From assembly GCA_963748095.1 (NCBI GenBank), contig CAVVIO010000008.1, positions 118,992 through 182,991 of the forward strand: 64,000 nucleotides of DNA. The letters are read 5' to 3'. The translations under genes and the position numbers were made by a program. Below, piece by piece: positions 36,654 through 44,858 of the stretch; the stretch's first letter is position 1; each line of letters starts with the position of its first letter. The notes below the pieces were generated by a model that had not been told where the DNA came from, searched no databases, and was given only the letters and a program-made list of their open reading frames with translations. Source of the stretch: CAVVIO01 sp963748095 (GTDB lineage: Bacteria; Bacteroidota; Bacteroidia; Bacteroidales; UBA10428).

Positions 36654-37151
36654 CTAAGGATTAAGGTGATTAAATGGCTTTTTACCATTAAAATAATTCT
36701 TTGTGTTCGGATGAACCTTGTCTGACGCTAACAGATCTTCAATGCTTAACCAACTATATTCATTATGTTGTTCTTTCGGCAACTTAATCAATGAACTGGT
36801 TAACTTATACTCATAAGCCAGTACAATATAATGTGTGCTTATGCCAGGTTCTTCAAAATAATTTTCATCCGGATAAATATGCTCGTAAATACCCTTAAAA
36901 CCGGCATCACTCATATTCAGATGAAAACCAATTTCAGCAGAGGATATACGTGAAAATGCATCCGGTAAACTTTCATTTTTTAATATCCTGCCTCCGGGAA
37001 TAAACCAAAAATCCCTGGCAGGAGCATTCCGGCGTAAACCAAGTAATATTTCACCCAATGTATTATAGATTATAATATCGATGGAAATTAGCGGGGTGTT
37101 TTTTATGACATTCAGAAAATCTGTGTCCGGAATTTTATGTGAAGCTTTCAT
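36654..37151 (-). CDS. Nudix hydrolase, GDP-mannose mannosyl hydrolase type
   Basis: 165 residues. A Nudix domain with the GDPMK variant of the box: GGRILKNES (53-61), then DAFSRISSAEIG, in which the usual REUxEE is altered as in Gmm enzymes. The flanking ISIDIIIYNTLGEILLGLRRNAPARDFWFIPGG is also typical (NAPARDFWFxPGGR). The family hydrolyses GDP-mannose or GDP-glucose to the sugar and GDP, cytoplasmic, in polysaccharide metabolism. No polysaccharide genes are adjacent. It is divergent from the second DUF4251 gene. Confidence 0.9.
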   Translation of the reverse strand: MKASHKIPDTDFLNVIKNTPLISIDIIIYNTLGEILLGLRRNAPARDFWFIPGGRILKNESLPDAFSRISSAEIGFHLNMSDAGFKGIYEHIYPDENYFEEPGISTHYIVLAYEYKLTSSLIKLPKEQHNEYSWLSIEDLLASDKVHPNTKNYFNGKKPFNHLNP

Positions 37152-37262
37152 TATTGGTTGAATTAAATTTTACTGTTTTTTCTCGTGTTTAGTTCACACG
37201 TCCCAACAAATATAATCTTTATTTGTAATCTGATTTTAAATTCCCGGTTTACATCATTTATA

Positions 37263-37294
37263 TTTGACCGTTATATGTTTTTTTCCTATCTTTA
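37263..37294 (+). promoter_or_regulatory. Candidate promoter of the second DUF4251 gene
   Basis: TTTG at 37263-37266 and TATCTTTA at 37287-37294 (one mismatch to TAnnTTTG) are separated by 20 bases, the preferred spacing of the Bacteroidota -33/-7 promoter. The start codon is about 80 bases downstream. Confidence 0.55.
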
Positions 37295-37373
37295 TGAGCA
37301 TAAGTAAGTTTCTACAATACAATATTGAATTGTTAAGTTGTTTTGATAAAACTATTTGATATAATTAGGAATC

Positions 37374-37910
37374 ATGAAACTAAAAACATTATTAATAACA
37401 GTGATATTCACATGTCTTAGTTATGGTACTTATTCACAAAATACAACAGGTGAAGATATTCAACAAAAAGACAAATCAATAAGGGAATTTGAAGAGATTA
37501 AAACCCTGGTCGATTCCGCACATTTCGTATTCCGGGCAAATATTGTATACCCTTTGGGATATGAACCCATACGTCTTACCAGAATTGACAATTTCTTATT
37601 AATATTGGGAAATAAAGCAGGTGCAGATTTGCCTTTTTTTGGAAGAGCTTATACTATTAGTTACGCTGATATCAAGAATACTGAAGATGGGAAAGGTATC
37701 ACTTTTTCCGGACAAATGAAGGATTATAAGGTAGAACCGGATGAAACAAAGAATAAAATATCAGTCAGCTTCACTGTCAACGAAGATGATGATGCGTTTC
37801 ATTGTATTCTTGATATTTATGGAGGAGGTAAAGCCATGCTTAGCATCACCAGTCAAAACCGTACAAGTATCAGTTATCATGGCGCGGTTTATCTCTATAA
37901 ACAATCATAA
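37374..37910 (+). CDS. Secreted DUF4251 protein, second copy
   Basis: 178 residues. A signal peptide (TLLITVIFTCLSYGTYSQ) precedes a beta-rich domain: VDSAHFVFRANIVYPLGYEPIRLTRIDNFLLIL ... GKAMLSITSQNRTSISYHGAVY. It is related to the protein at 35574-36164 in layout and domain but clearly diverged, lacking the lysine/glutamate linker. Function unknown. It is separated from its paralogue by the Nudix gene on the other strand, so this is not a simple tandem pair. Confidence 0.82.
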   Translation: MKLKTLLITVIFTCLSYGTYSQNTTGEDIQQKDKSIREFEEIKTLVDSAHFVFRANIVYPLGYEPIRLTRIDNFLLILGNKAGADLPFFGRAYTISYADIKNTEDGKGITFSGQMKDYKVEPDETKNKISVSFTVNEDDDAFHCILDIYGGGKAMLSITSQNRTSISYHGAVYLYKQS

Positions 37911-37977
37911 TTATTTCTTTAAATTAATCCCATAAAATTCTATTTTCAGCAGTATTAGATAAGGTAAATTACCCGAG

Positions 37978-38757
37978 TTGAATAATCCCCGTAAATACGG
38001 AAAATCTCCGTACCGGATAGCAGTGATTCACGGAGGCCCGGGTGCCACAGGATCCATGGAACCCGTTGCAAGGGAATTGTCCCGGCATTGGGGTGTTCTC
38101 GAACCCTTACAACATGCTGTAACTATTGAAGGCCAGATAATCGAACTATATACATTACTGGAATCCTCAGGAGAAAGTTCTTTTACACTGATTGGTCATT
38201 CCTGGGGAGCCTGGTTAAGTTATCTATTCGCGGCCAGATACCCGAAATTCATTAAAAAACTAATCCTGATTGGAAGTGCACCATTCGAGGAAAAATATGT
38301 TCCAGATATATGGAGAACGCGTTACGAAAGACTTTCAGGATTGGAGCGAATTGAAATACAACAATTGCAGAAAGCATTGGATGATCCGGCCACAGAGAAT
38401 AAGGATAAGATATTTACCCGGATCGGAAAAATTATTTCCGGGATAGATTCATTTAACCAGATTCAAACGAATGAAATAATCCATGCTCATTATACTGTTT
38501 TTAATCAGGTATGGAAGGAAGCAATGGAATTGCGAAAAGATGGGCGGCTTTTACTGAACGGGCAACAAATCCTGTGTCCGGTAATTGCTATTCATGGCGA
38601 CTATGACCCACATCATTTTTCAGGAGTACAAGTCCCGTTATCGGAAACTATTAATGAATTCCGTTTTTATCTGTTAAAAAATTGCGGACACCGGCCGTGG
38701 ATGGAAAAAGAGGCCCGGGAAAGCTTTTATGAACTTTTAATGAAAGAATTATCATAA
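37978..38757 (+). CDS. Alpha/beta hydrolase (prolyl-aminopeptidase/proline-iminopeptidase-like)
   Basis: 259 residues. HGGPG near the N-terminus (IAVIHGGPGATG) forms the oxyanion hole. The nucleophile elbow is GHSWGAW, and an Asp (HGDYDPHH) and His (NCGHRPWMEKEA) complete the triad. HGGPG plus GxSWG is shared with proline iminopeptidases. No ATG is available: an in-frame TAA at 37960-37962 leaves TTG at 37978 as the most likely start. It is cytoplasmic (no signal peptide). Substrate unknown. Confidence 0.85.
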   Translation: MNNPRKYGKSPYRIAVIHGGPGATGSMEPVARELSRHWGVLEPLQHAVTIEGQIIELYTLLESSGESSFTLIGHSWGAWLSYLFAARYPKFIKKLILIGSAPFEEKYVPDIWRTRYERLSGLERIEIQQLQKALDDPATENKDKIFTRIGKIISGIDSFNQIQTNEIIHAHYTVFNQVWKEAMELRKDGRLLLNGQQILCPVIAIHGDYDPHHFSGVQVPLSETINEFRFYLLKNCGHRPWMEKEARESFYELLMKELS

Positions 38758-38881
38758 AGGACAGAAATAGTTTTCCATTCGCCAATCAGGTTAATAAAAA
38801 AATTCGACCCAGGATGACCCCTGAGCCGAATAATTAGTAATCCTTAGGTTACTTTGTGTCTTCTATATCTGCAATCATTTT

Positions 38882-40978
38882 TTACTTCAGCCACCGGTCA
38901 AGCCATTTGAAAAATTCACGGTGCCATACTACCCCATCCTGAGGTTTCACTATCCAGTGATATTCATTGGGGTATACCAGCAGTTTGGCCGGGATATGCC
39001 TGAGTTTAGCGGCGTTAAAAGCCTGCAGGCTCTCTGTGTAGGGGATCCTGTAATCTTTTTCACCGGTTATAATTAAAATAGGCGTATCCCAATTCTGAAC
39101 TTTGAGATGGGGAGAAAATTCGTAACTTTTGGGTTTGGGATTTGCCCAATAGGGACCGCCTAAATCGTGATTAGGAAACCAGTCTTCTTCGGTGGATGCA
39201 TAAAAACTTTCGAGATTGAACATCCCGCAATGAGCTACAAAAGCTTTGAACCTCCCCTGGTGTATTCCGGCAAGGTAGAATACCGAATAAGCGCCATAAC
39301 TGGCACCCACAGCACCCAAACGGTTTTTATCTACGTAAGGTTCTTTGCTCACATTATCAATAGCACTCAGGTAATCTTTCATATTCTGTCCGCCGTAATC
39401 TCCCGATATCTCTGCATTCCATTTCTGACCGAAAGTCGGAAGGCCGCGCCTGTTCGGTGCAACAATAATATACCCGTTGGCAGCCATTAACTGAAAATTC
39501 CAGCGATAGGAAAAAAACTGGCTTACAGCCGATTGAGGACCTCCCTGACAATACAACAATGTCGGGTATTTTTTAGCAGGATCAAAATCGGGCGGATAGA
39601 TCACCCATACCAGCATTTCTTTACCGTCTGTCGTTTTTACATCTCTCTCCTCTACTTTCCCCCATTTCAGTTTATCATATATTTCCTGGTTTACAGTGCT
39701 AACTTGCTTTTCTACTCCTGTTTCAGGATCAATGGAAAAAATCTCAGAAGCCCTTGACATCGACATTCTTGTGCCCAATAACATATTTCCACCTACAGCA
39801 AGAGATCGGTAATCGTGCACTCCTTTGGTAATTTGCCGAATGTTTCCTGACTTCAAATCATAACAGTATAACTGATATGTGGCCCTTATACCACTTATAA
39901 AATAAAGCTTATCCCCTGTTTTATTCCATGTGAGGTTAGAAACATTCTGGTCGAAATCGCGGGTTATATATTGCTTTTCGCCGGTCTGAAGATTATACAG
40001 GAACAATCGGTCTTTGTCCGCTTCGTATCCAGGGGTTTTCATGCTTTGCCAGGCCATGTATTTACCATCGGGTGAAAAGGACGGAAACCTGTCATATCCA
40101 AGGTTGTCGGCAGTGACATCCTGTGTGAACCCTGTTTCGAGGTTATAAATGTAAATATCGGAGTTGGTGCTTATAGCGGCTTCGTCATGCGACATTTTTT
40201 TAGCCGTATATGCAATGGTTTTGCCATTGGCACCCCAGGCAATCTGACCTTCCTCGAAATAAGGCGGTAAAGGAGAATCTTCCTTTTCCCCTTTCATAAT
40301 ATCGACACCTCCGTTTATAGGCACTGAATCCAGACTGGCATAAAAAACATGACTGTAGGTATAATCGCGCCATTTATTCCAGTGCCGGTACATGAGTGTT
40401 TTTGTGACGAAGAAATTGGCTTTGGGCAGATCGGGATAAATTTCCGAAGCAGCCGTGTCGAGCTTCACATTGTGCGTGTATAAAACCTTACTCCCGTCCG
40501 GAGAATATTCAAAACTGTTTATCCCCCCTTTAATGTCAGTGATTTGTTTCAGATTACTGCCATTGCGGTTCATTTCCCAAAGTTGCGACGATCCCGACCG
40601 GTCGGATATAAACCCTATTCTTTCTTCCGATGGCCGAAATCGTGGATTCGATTCCGAACCGGTTGTATCGGTAAGCCTTACTACATCCGATCCATCGGAA
40701 TTCATGATATAAAGAGAAGTATTGCCTTTGTCCTGCTTTAACTGGTAATAAGTTACCGTATACAAAACTTTATCCCCTGAAGGAGATAAAACGGCCTCTC
40801 CAATTCTGCCGAATTTCCATAATATTTCCGGGGTTAGCCGTGCCTGTTGAATTTCATTTTCAGTAAGCCGGGGTTTATCCAGGTTAACATCAATTTTCTT
40901 TACAGAATTTTTACTTGTACAGCTTGTTAAAACAATAATTACAAGTAATACAAGATGAACTGTTTTTACTCTTTTCAT
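38882..40978 (-). CDS. S9 family prolyl oligopeptidase/acylaminoacyl peptidase, lipoprotein
   Basis: 698 residues. The lipobox VLTSC puts the lipidated cysteine at 20, so the enzyme is tethered in the periplasm or at the surface. Residues ~50-430 form a WD40/TolB-like propeller with repeated SPDGxK blades (EAVLSPSGDKVLY, EYSPDGSKVLY, SFSPDGKYMAW). The catalytic domain has the triad Ser560 (GASYGAY), Asp642 (GEKDYRIP) and His674 (NEYHWI). The CQGGPQS loop forms the oxyanion region. Substrates are probably oligopeptides, as in dipeptidyl/acylaminoacyl peptidases of Bacteroidota. A GTAATCC...GGTTAC hairpin just past the stop may terminate it. Confidence 0.93.
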   Translation of the reverse strand: MKRVKTVHLVLLVIIVLTSCTSKNSVKKIDVNLDKPRLTENEIQQARLTPEILWKFGRIGEAVLSPSGDKVLYTVTYYQLKQDKGNTSLYIMNSDGSDVVRLTDTTGSESNPRFRPSEERIGFISDRSGSSQLWEMNRNGSNLKQITDIKGGINSFEYSPDGSKVLYTHNVKLDTAASEIYPDLPKANFFVTKTLMYRHWNKWRDYTYSHVFYASLDSVPINGGVDIMKGEKEDSPLPPYFEEGQIAWGANGKTIAYTAKKMSHDEAAISTNSDIYIYNLETGFTQDVTADNLGYDRFPSFSPDGKYMAWQSMKTPGYEADKDRLFLYNLQTGEKQYITRDFDQNVSNLTWNKTGDKLYFISGIRATYQLYCYDLKSGNIRQITKGVHDYRSLAVGGNMLLGTRMSMSRASEIFSIDPETGVEKQVSTVNQEIYDKLKWGKVEERDVKTTDGKEMLVWVIYPPDFDPAKKYPTLLYCQGGPQSAVSQFFSYRWNFQLMAANGYIIVAPNRRGLPTFGQKWNAEISGDYGGQNMKDYLSAIDNVSKEPYVDKNRLGAVGASYGAYSVFYLAGIHQGRFKAFVAHCGMFNLESFYASTEEDWFPNHDLGGPYWANPKPKSYEFSPHLKVQNWDTPILIITGEKDYRIPYTESLQAFNAAKLRHIPAKLLVYPNEYHWIVKPQDGVVWHREFFKWLDRWLK

Positions 40979-41199
40979 ATGGATTTATATTTTTGGCAAT
41001 TTAATATTCTGTATTCTTATATGCAATGAGAAAGTACCATACGGCCTTACTCATTTTGTGAAATTACACGTGTAAAAGTCCTCTTTGAATATTTTATTTG
41101 TTTTTAGTCAACAGATTACATTTTCAGTTGACTTAAGTATCCGACTGAATTATTCTTCAATACATCATTTTAAATTTATTCAATTTAAATTAATATAGT

Positions 41200-41207
41200 T
41201 ATTTTTG
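41200..41207 (+). promoter_or_regulatory. Candidate -7 element of the hemerythrin/LuxR operon
   Basis: TATTTTTG matches TAnnTTTG exactly, 16 bases before the hemerythrin ATG, so the leader would be very short. There is no clear TTTG at -33. The 245-base spacer upstream shows nothing else. Confidence 0.45.
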
Positions 41208-41223
41208 TCGAAAACGGATTATT

Positions 41224-41961
41224 ATGCAAATTACCAGGGACATGAAAATGGCCGGGGTTATCCATTTGAATTACCTCTTACTGCCCATATTGACAAGATT
41301 CAATATTTCCCTTGGCTTTGGCGATAAAACAGTCGACGAGATATGTCAGGAAAACAATGTTAACATTGATTTTTTCCTTGAAATATTTAATTCGTATCAC
41401 GATAAAAGCTATTTCCCGAAAAAACAGCTGCAGGATTTTCCAGTAGGACTGATGGTCCATTATTTGCGAAAAACACATGATTACTTTCTAAATGAAAAAA
41501 TTCCGGAAATAGAAGAAATGATCAATGAACTTATTAAATCGTGTGTTCCTGAAAACCGCAAAAACCTCGAACTTATCAAGAAGTTTTTCCTCGATTACAA
41601 ACACGAACTGTCAGTTCACATCGGCCGCGAGGATGACAAAACACTTCCATATATTTTAGAAGTTGAAAATGCCTTTAATACCGGAACGGTTCCCAAAACG
41701 CTTATCCGGCAAATGGAACAGTATTCTATTGAAGATTACGCCATGGAACATGATAATGTGGAAGACAAACTGTTCGACCTGAAAAATATAATTATTAAAT
41801 ATCTTCCGCCAATTAAAAACCGGGAACTCTGCAATACCATATTATTTGAGTTATTCCGGCTCGAAAGCGACCTGAATGATCATGCACGTATGGAAGACAA
41901 AGTGTTGACGCCAAAAGTCAGGTATATGGAACGTAAACTTATGAAGAAGCCGGTACGCTAA
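41224..41961 (+). CDS. Hemerythrin-domain protein (RIC/YtfE-like)
   Basis: 245 residues. The N-terminal ~60 residues resemble the ScdA/RIC N-domain (DKTVDEICQENNVNIDFFLEIF) but lack its Cys-Cys pair: FNISLGFG stands where family members have a CC. Residues ~75-235 are a hemerythrin four-helix bundle with a full set of diiron ligands: H79/H85 (HYLRKTH), H132 and E136 (VHIGRED), H176 and E180 (MEHDNVED), H220 and E224 (NDHARMED). RIC proteins repair iron-sulfur clusters after nitric oxide or oxidative stress; this one may instead sense. Its stop overlaps the LuxR gene start by one base (TAATG). Confidence 0.9.
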   Translation: MQITRDMKMAGVIHLNYLLLPILTRFNISLGFGDKTVDEICQENNVNIDFFLEIFNSYHDKSYFPKKQLQDFPVGLMVHYLRKTHDYFLNEKIPEIEEMINELIKSCVPENRKNLELIKKFFLDYKHELSVHIGREDDKTLPYILEVENAFNTGTVPKTLIRQMEQYSIEDYAMEHDNVEDKLFDLKNIIIKYLPPIKNRELCNTILFELFRLESDLNDHARMEDKVLTPKVRYMERKLMKKPVR

Positions 41962-42560
41962 TGAAAAAAATTCATTTCATATTAGCCGCGGAGTCTCCAT
42001 TAATACGAGCCGGATTGATCTCTGTGATCAGTCATATTTCATATCCGACTGAATTTAAAGAAATCGGTAATGTGCAAAAATTGGGGAAAACACTGGCAAT
42101 TTATAATCCACAGTTTCTCATTTTTACTCCCGGGTTTTTCCCTGCCAACCGGGAGTCGATGCTTATTAAATATAAAAATGATTTTCCTTCATTAGTAGTT
42201 ATTGCCCTTACTGATGGTGATATTACTGAAAACCTGAAGCCTTTGGTAAACAATACTTTTTCGCTGAAAGATATGAAGGAAGATATCTTAAAAAAAATCA
42301 TGTACTATATTTCATCCGGATTGGTAAAAATACCTCAAACAAACCACTCGGGTGAACTAAGTGACCGCGAAATTACCATTTTGAAACAGGTGGCATTGGG
42401 GCTGACCAATAAAGAAATCAGTGAAAAATTATTTATCAGCACCCACACCGTGATCACACACCGAAAAAATTTAACTGCAAAACTTGGAATTAAAACCATT
42501 GCCGGCCTTACAATGTATGCTGCTATTAACGGAATTATATCCCGTGATGAAATAGGATAA
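41961..42560 (+). CDS. LuxR-type regulator with degenerate receiver domain
   Basis: 199 residues. The C-terminal ~65 residues are a LuxR/FixJ helix-turn-helix: LSDREITILKQVALGLTNKE, then ISTHTVITHRKNLTAKLGI. The N-terminal ~120 residues look like a receiver fold, but the acid pocket is lost (ILAAES instead of VDD) and the phospho-acceptor Asp at the end of the third strand is missing (FLIFTPG, around Thr56). It is therefore unlikely to be phosphorylated; the signal may come from the coupled hemerythrin protein. Target genes may include the nearby cydAB. It is convergent with the 142-residue membrane protein gene. Confidence 0.9.
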   Translation: MKKIHFILAAESPLIRAGLISVISHISYPTEFKEIGNVQKLGKTLAIYNPQFLIFTPGFFPANRESMLIKYKNDFPSLVVIALTDGDITENLKPLVNNTFSLKDMKEDILKKIMYYISSGLVKIPQTNHSGELSDREITILKQVALGLTNKEISEKLFISTHTVITHRKNLTAKLGIKTIAGLTMYAAINGIISRDEIG

Positions 42561-42565
42561 CTCCA

Positions 42566-42994
42566 TCAACTTTCTGTTGTCCCGGATGATTCGTCTCTTT
42601 TATTTTCACGACTGGCAATGTATTCCCTGAATCTTTCTTCTCCTTCTCTCTTCCAGAACTCATCGTAATATTTCCATTTCCAGTTAAACGGCTGACATTT
42701 ATTATGTTCTTTCAACATCGGTGGTTTCCGGTGACTATAATGGTGGCTGGCAGGATGCTTAAAGCCGCCAAACACCAGTCTTGCAAGAATAATGATACCT
42801 GCCGCCTGCCAGAAGGTAATTGTTTTAATTCCGAAAAGCTCCGGCATTAGCCAGTTCCAGAGAAGCATCACAAAGTACCCCAGCGCAACAGCAAATATTG
42901 CAGCTCCCAGTACACCTAAAATTACATAGCCTGCAATCCTGAATATATGTCTTATTCTGGATTCTCCCTCAATTCTATAAACATGTGGTCCCAT
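42566..42994 (-). CDS. Small membrane protein linked to sigma factor, unknown
   Basis: 142 residues with two hydrophobic segments (FRIAGYVILGVLGAAIFAVALGYFVMLLWNW and FWQAAGIIILARLVFGGF), then a basic histidine-rich linker (HPASHHYSHRKPP) and a C-terminal soluble helix containing YYDEFWKREGEERFREY. I do not recognise a named family. It starts 12 bases after the sigma factor stop on the same strand, so it may be the sigma factor's membrane partner (an anti-sigma-like role is a guess from position only). Confidence 0.7.
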   Translation of the reverse strand: MGPHVYRIEGESRIRHIFRIAGYVILGVLGAAIFAVALGYFVMLLWNWLMPELFGIKTITFWQAAGIIILARLVFGGFKHPASHHYSHRKPPMLKEHNKCQPFNWKWKYYDEFWKREGEERFREYIASRENKRDESSGTTES

Positions 42995-43006
42995 TGTATT
43001 TCTGTT

Positions 43007-43564
43007 TTAAAAATTATTAATCTTTTCTTTTTGTAATATTTCATATAGTTTCCCAAGTGCCCGGTGTTTCCGGGCCAGCAAGGTCCCCATTGGTATCTCC
43101 CATTTTTTTGATAATTGTTTGAAAGTGTGCCCGTTGAATTCTGTTTCAATTATAACTGCCTGTTCTTCAGGTTTCAACTGTTCTATTGCTTTGTAAAGTT
43201 TCTGTTGAAAAAATTCATTTTCATAATCTTCCTCTTCATCATATATTTCTTCGTCCATATCCAGCAGGATTTTCATTTTTCTCTCATCCTCAAAACTGTC
43301 AATAGAAGTATCATTTTTCTTTTTCCGTTGTATATCAACGATCCTGTTACGCAGCGACTGAAAAATATATGCGGCAAGGTTTTCGATAGGAGCATTGACA
43401 GATGCCTTTGTATAAATATTAAGCGCTACGTCCTGAATGATATCCTCTGCCTCAACACCATACAACCGCTCATTATAATATCCACGCACAAAATTTATAA
43501 GACGCTGATATTCCGTCGTGAAAAAAGCCCTTATTGCATTTTTGGTGTTTTGCTCCTGCTCCAT
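43007..43564 (-). CDS. RNA polymerase sigma-70 factor, ECF type
   Basis: 185 residues. Region 2 is visible as AFFTTEYQRLINFVRGYY and VEAEDIIQDVALNIYTKA (core-binding and -10 recognition). Region 4 is LKPEEQAVIIETEFNGHTFKQLSKKWEIPMGTLLARKHRAL, a clear helix-turn-helix. An acidic linker (DEEIYDEEEDYENEFFQQ) lies between them. Followed on the same strand by the small membrane protein gene. No cognate anti-sigma (FecR-like or zinc finger) was found, which makes the membrane protein the natural candidate for control. Confidence 0.9.
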   Translation of the reverse strand: MEQEQNTKNAIRAFFTTEYQRLINFVRGYYNERLYGVEAEDIIQDVALNIYTKASVNAPIENLAAYIFQSLRNRIVDIQRKKKNDTSIDSFEDERKMKILLDMDEEIYDEEEDYENEFFQQKLYKAIEQLKPEEQAVIIETEFNGHTFKQLSKKWEIPMGTLLARKHRALGKLYEILQKEKINNF

Positions 43565-43696
43565 ATCCTTATTGACGGGATTGTGTGTTTTTATTGCTAA
43601 TTCTGCCCTGAAATTTTGTTAAAACTAAATTACATAAGTTGGATTAATATAACCTGAATTCGAAGGAAGGCTTCCGGGAATCTCTGTAATATAGTT

Positions 43697-43788
43697 CTTT
43701 AAGTACTTAAAGTGCCTGAAATTTTTAAAAACCAATTTTGTTAAATTAATAAATTCTCTAACTCCAGGCACTCCTAACTTTAAGTACT
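43697..43788. repeat. Inverted repeat and 16-bp palindrome between cydB and the sigma gene
   Basis: CTTTAAGTACTTAAAG at 43697-43712 is a perfect 16-bp palindrome. AGTACTTAAAGTGCCTG (43702-43718) reappears as the complement CAGGCACT...CTTTAAGTACT at 43765-43788, interrupted by five bases. It lies after cydB and before the sigma gene, so it may form the 3' end structure of the cydAB mRNA, or be an operator for the sigma gene. Confidence 0.6.
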
Positions 43789-43831
43789 CTTAATATTTCA
43801 CCTGATAATAAAGAGAATACCTCTTTTCCTG

Positions 43832-44839
43832 TTAACTTTTATTAATGTCCTTTTTGAATTTAAATACATAGATCAGGTAGATCAGAAGAGGAATAACAAT
43901 TAATAATCCCACTACCAGGGCGGCTACCAATAGTCCCAGGACCATGTCGGGAGCAACCGAGTTATAAACCGTAAGCGAAGGAGTATCTTTTAGTTTAACA
44001 AGTACCGGAAACTGTACGCCAAACCAGCCTATTAATATGGCCGTAGTTTGAGTTCCGGCAATAACCCGCGTCCATATGGAACCGGGATGCTTAAAACTTA
44101 TCCACAGCAGAGGCAGCAATAATGTGGCCAGAACGATACATATAATACTGATATGCGATTGCAGAAATAATTTTAACAATTGCAGTCCATCAAACTCTCC
44201 TCCGGCAAAAACGAGTAAACCGCCCAATATCAAAGCGACTAACAATCTCTTTGAAAGGGTTACAAACATTTTTTGTGATTTTTCCTCTTTAGCCTCGCCG
44301 ATAAGATAGATAGCTGCCAGAAAACCGAAAAGAATGGTTATAAAAATTCCCAGCGTTAATGAAAACAGGGTAAACCAGGGTGAAATGAATTTCTCCACAA
44401 ATCCTGCCGATTCCGAAACGGTGATCCTTCCAAGGATAACTGCTCCCAATGTTACTCCCAGGAAAAAAGGAGTTAGCAAACTGAATAATTTAAAGAAGAA
44501 AGTATAGTACTTATGGGTTTTATCTACAAAGGGATCGTAATACCGGAAAGTAAAAGCGGTGCCGCGGAATATGATCCCCAATAATACAAACAGAAGCGGG
44601 ATATGTAGCAGTGAAGTAGCAGTAGAATAAACTGACGGAAATGCATTGAACAGGATCACAATCACTACTATTAACCATATATGATTTGCCTCCCATACCG
44701 GAGCTATGGCATCCGATATGGTATCCTTGCCTCTCCTGCCTGTAAAGATCTCCAGTATTCCGGCTCCGAAATCCGCCCCGCCCAGTAAAATATAAAACAA
44801 TAAGGCAACACCGATAAATAAAACGACTACATTAACCAT
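43832..44839 (-). CDS. cydB: Cytochrome bd ubiquinol oxidase subunit II
   Basis: 335 residues, about eight membrane helices. The CydB pattern is present: a GGADFGAGILEIF start, then APVWEANHIWLIVVIVILFNAFP (with the conserved tryptophan/asparagine/histidine loop) and RGTAFTFRYYDP. Partner of CydA in the cytochrome bd quinol oxidase, a high-affinity O2 reductase in the inner membrane that also tolerates NO and H2S. It lies 19 bases after cydA. Confidence 0.95.
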   Translation of the reverse strand: MVNVVVLFIGVALLFYILLGGADFGAGILEIFTGRRGKDTISDAIAPVWEANHIWLIVVIVILFNAFPSVYSTATSLLHIPLLFVLLGIIFRGTAFTFRYYDPFVDKTHKYYTFFFKLFSLLTPFFLGVTLGAVILGRITVSESAGFVEKFISPWFTLFSLTLGIFITILFGFLAAIYLIGEAKEEKSQKMFVTLSKRLLVALILGGLLVFAGGEFDGLQLLKLFLQSHISIICIVLATLLLPLLWISFKHPGSIWTRVIAGTQTTAILIGWFGVQFPVLVKLKDTPSLTVYNSVAPDMVLGLLVAALVVGLLIVIPLLIYLIYVFKFKKDINKS

Positions 44840-44858
44840 AAGATTAAAAATTACTAGA

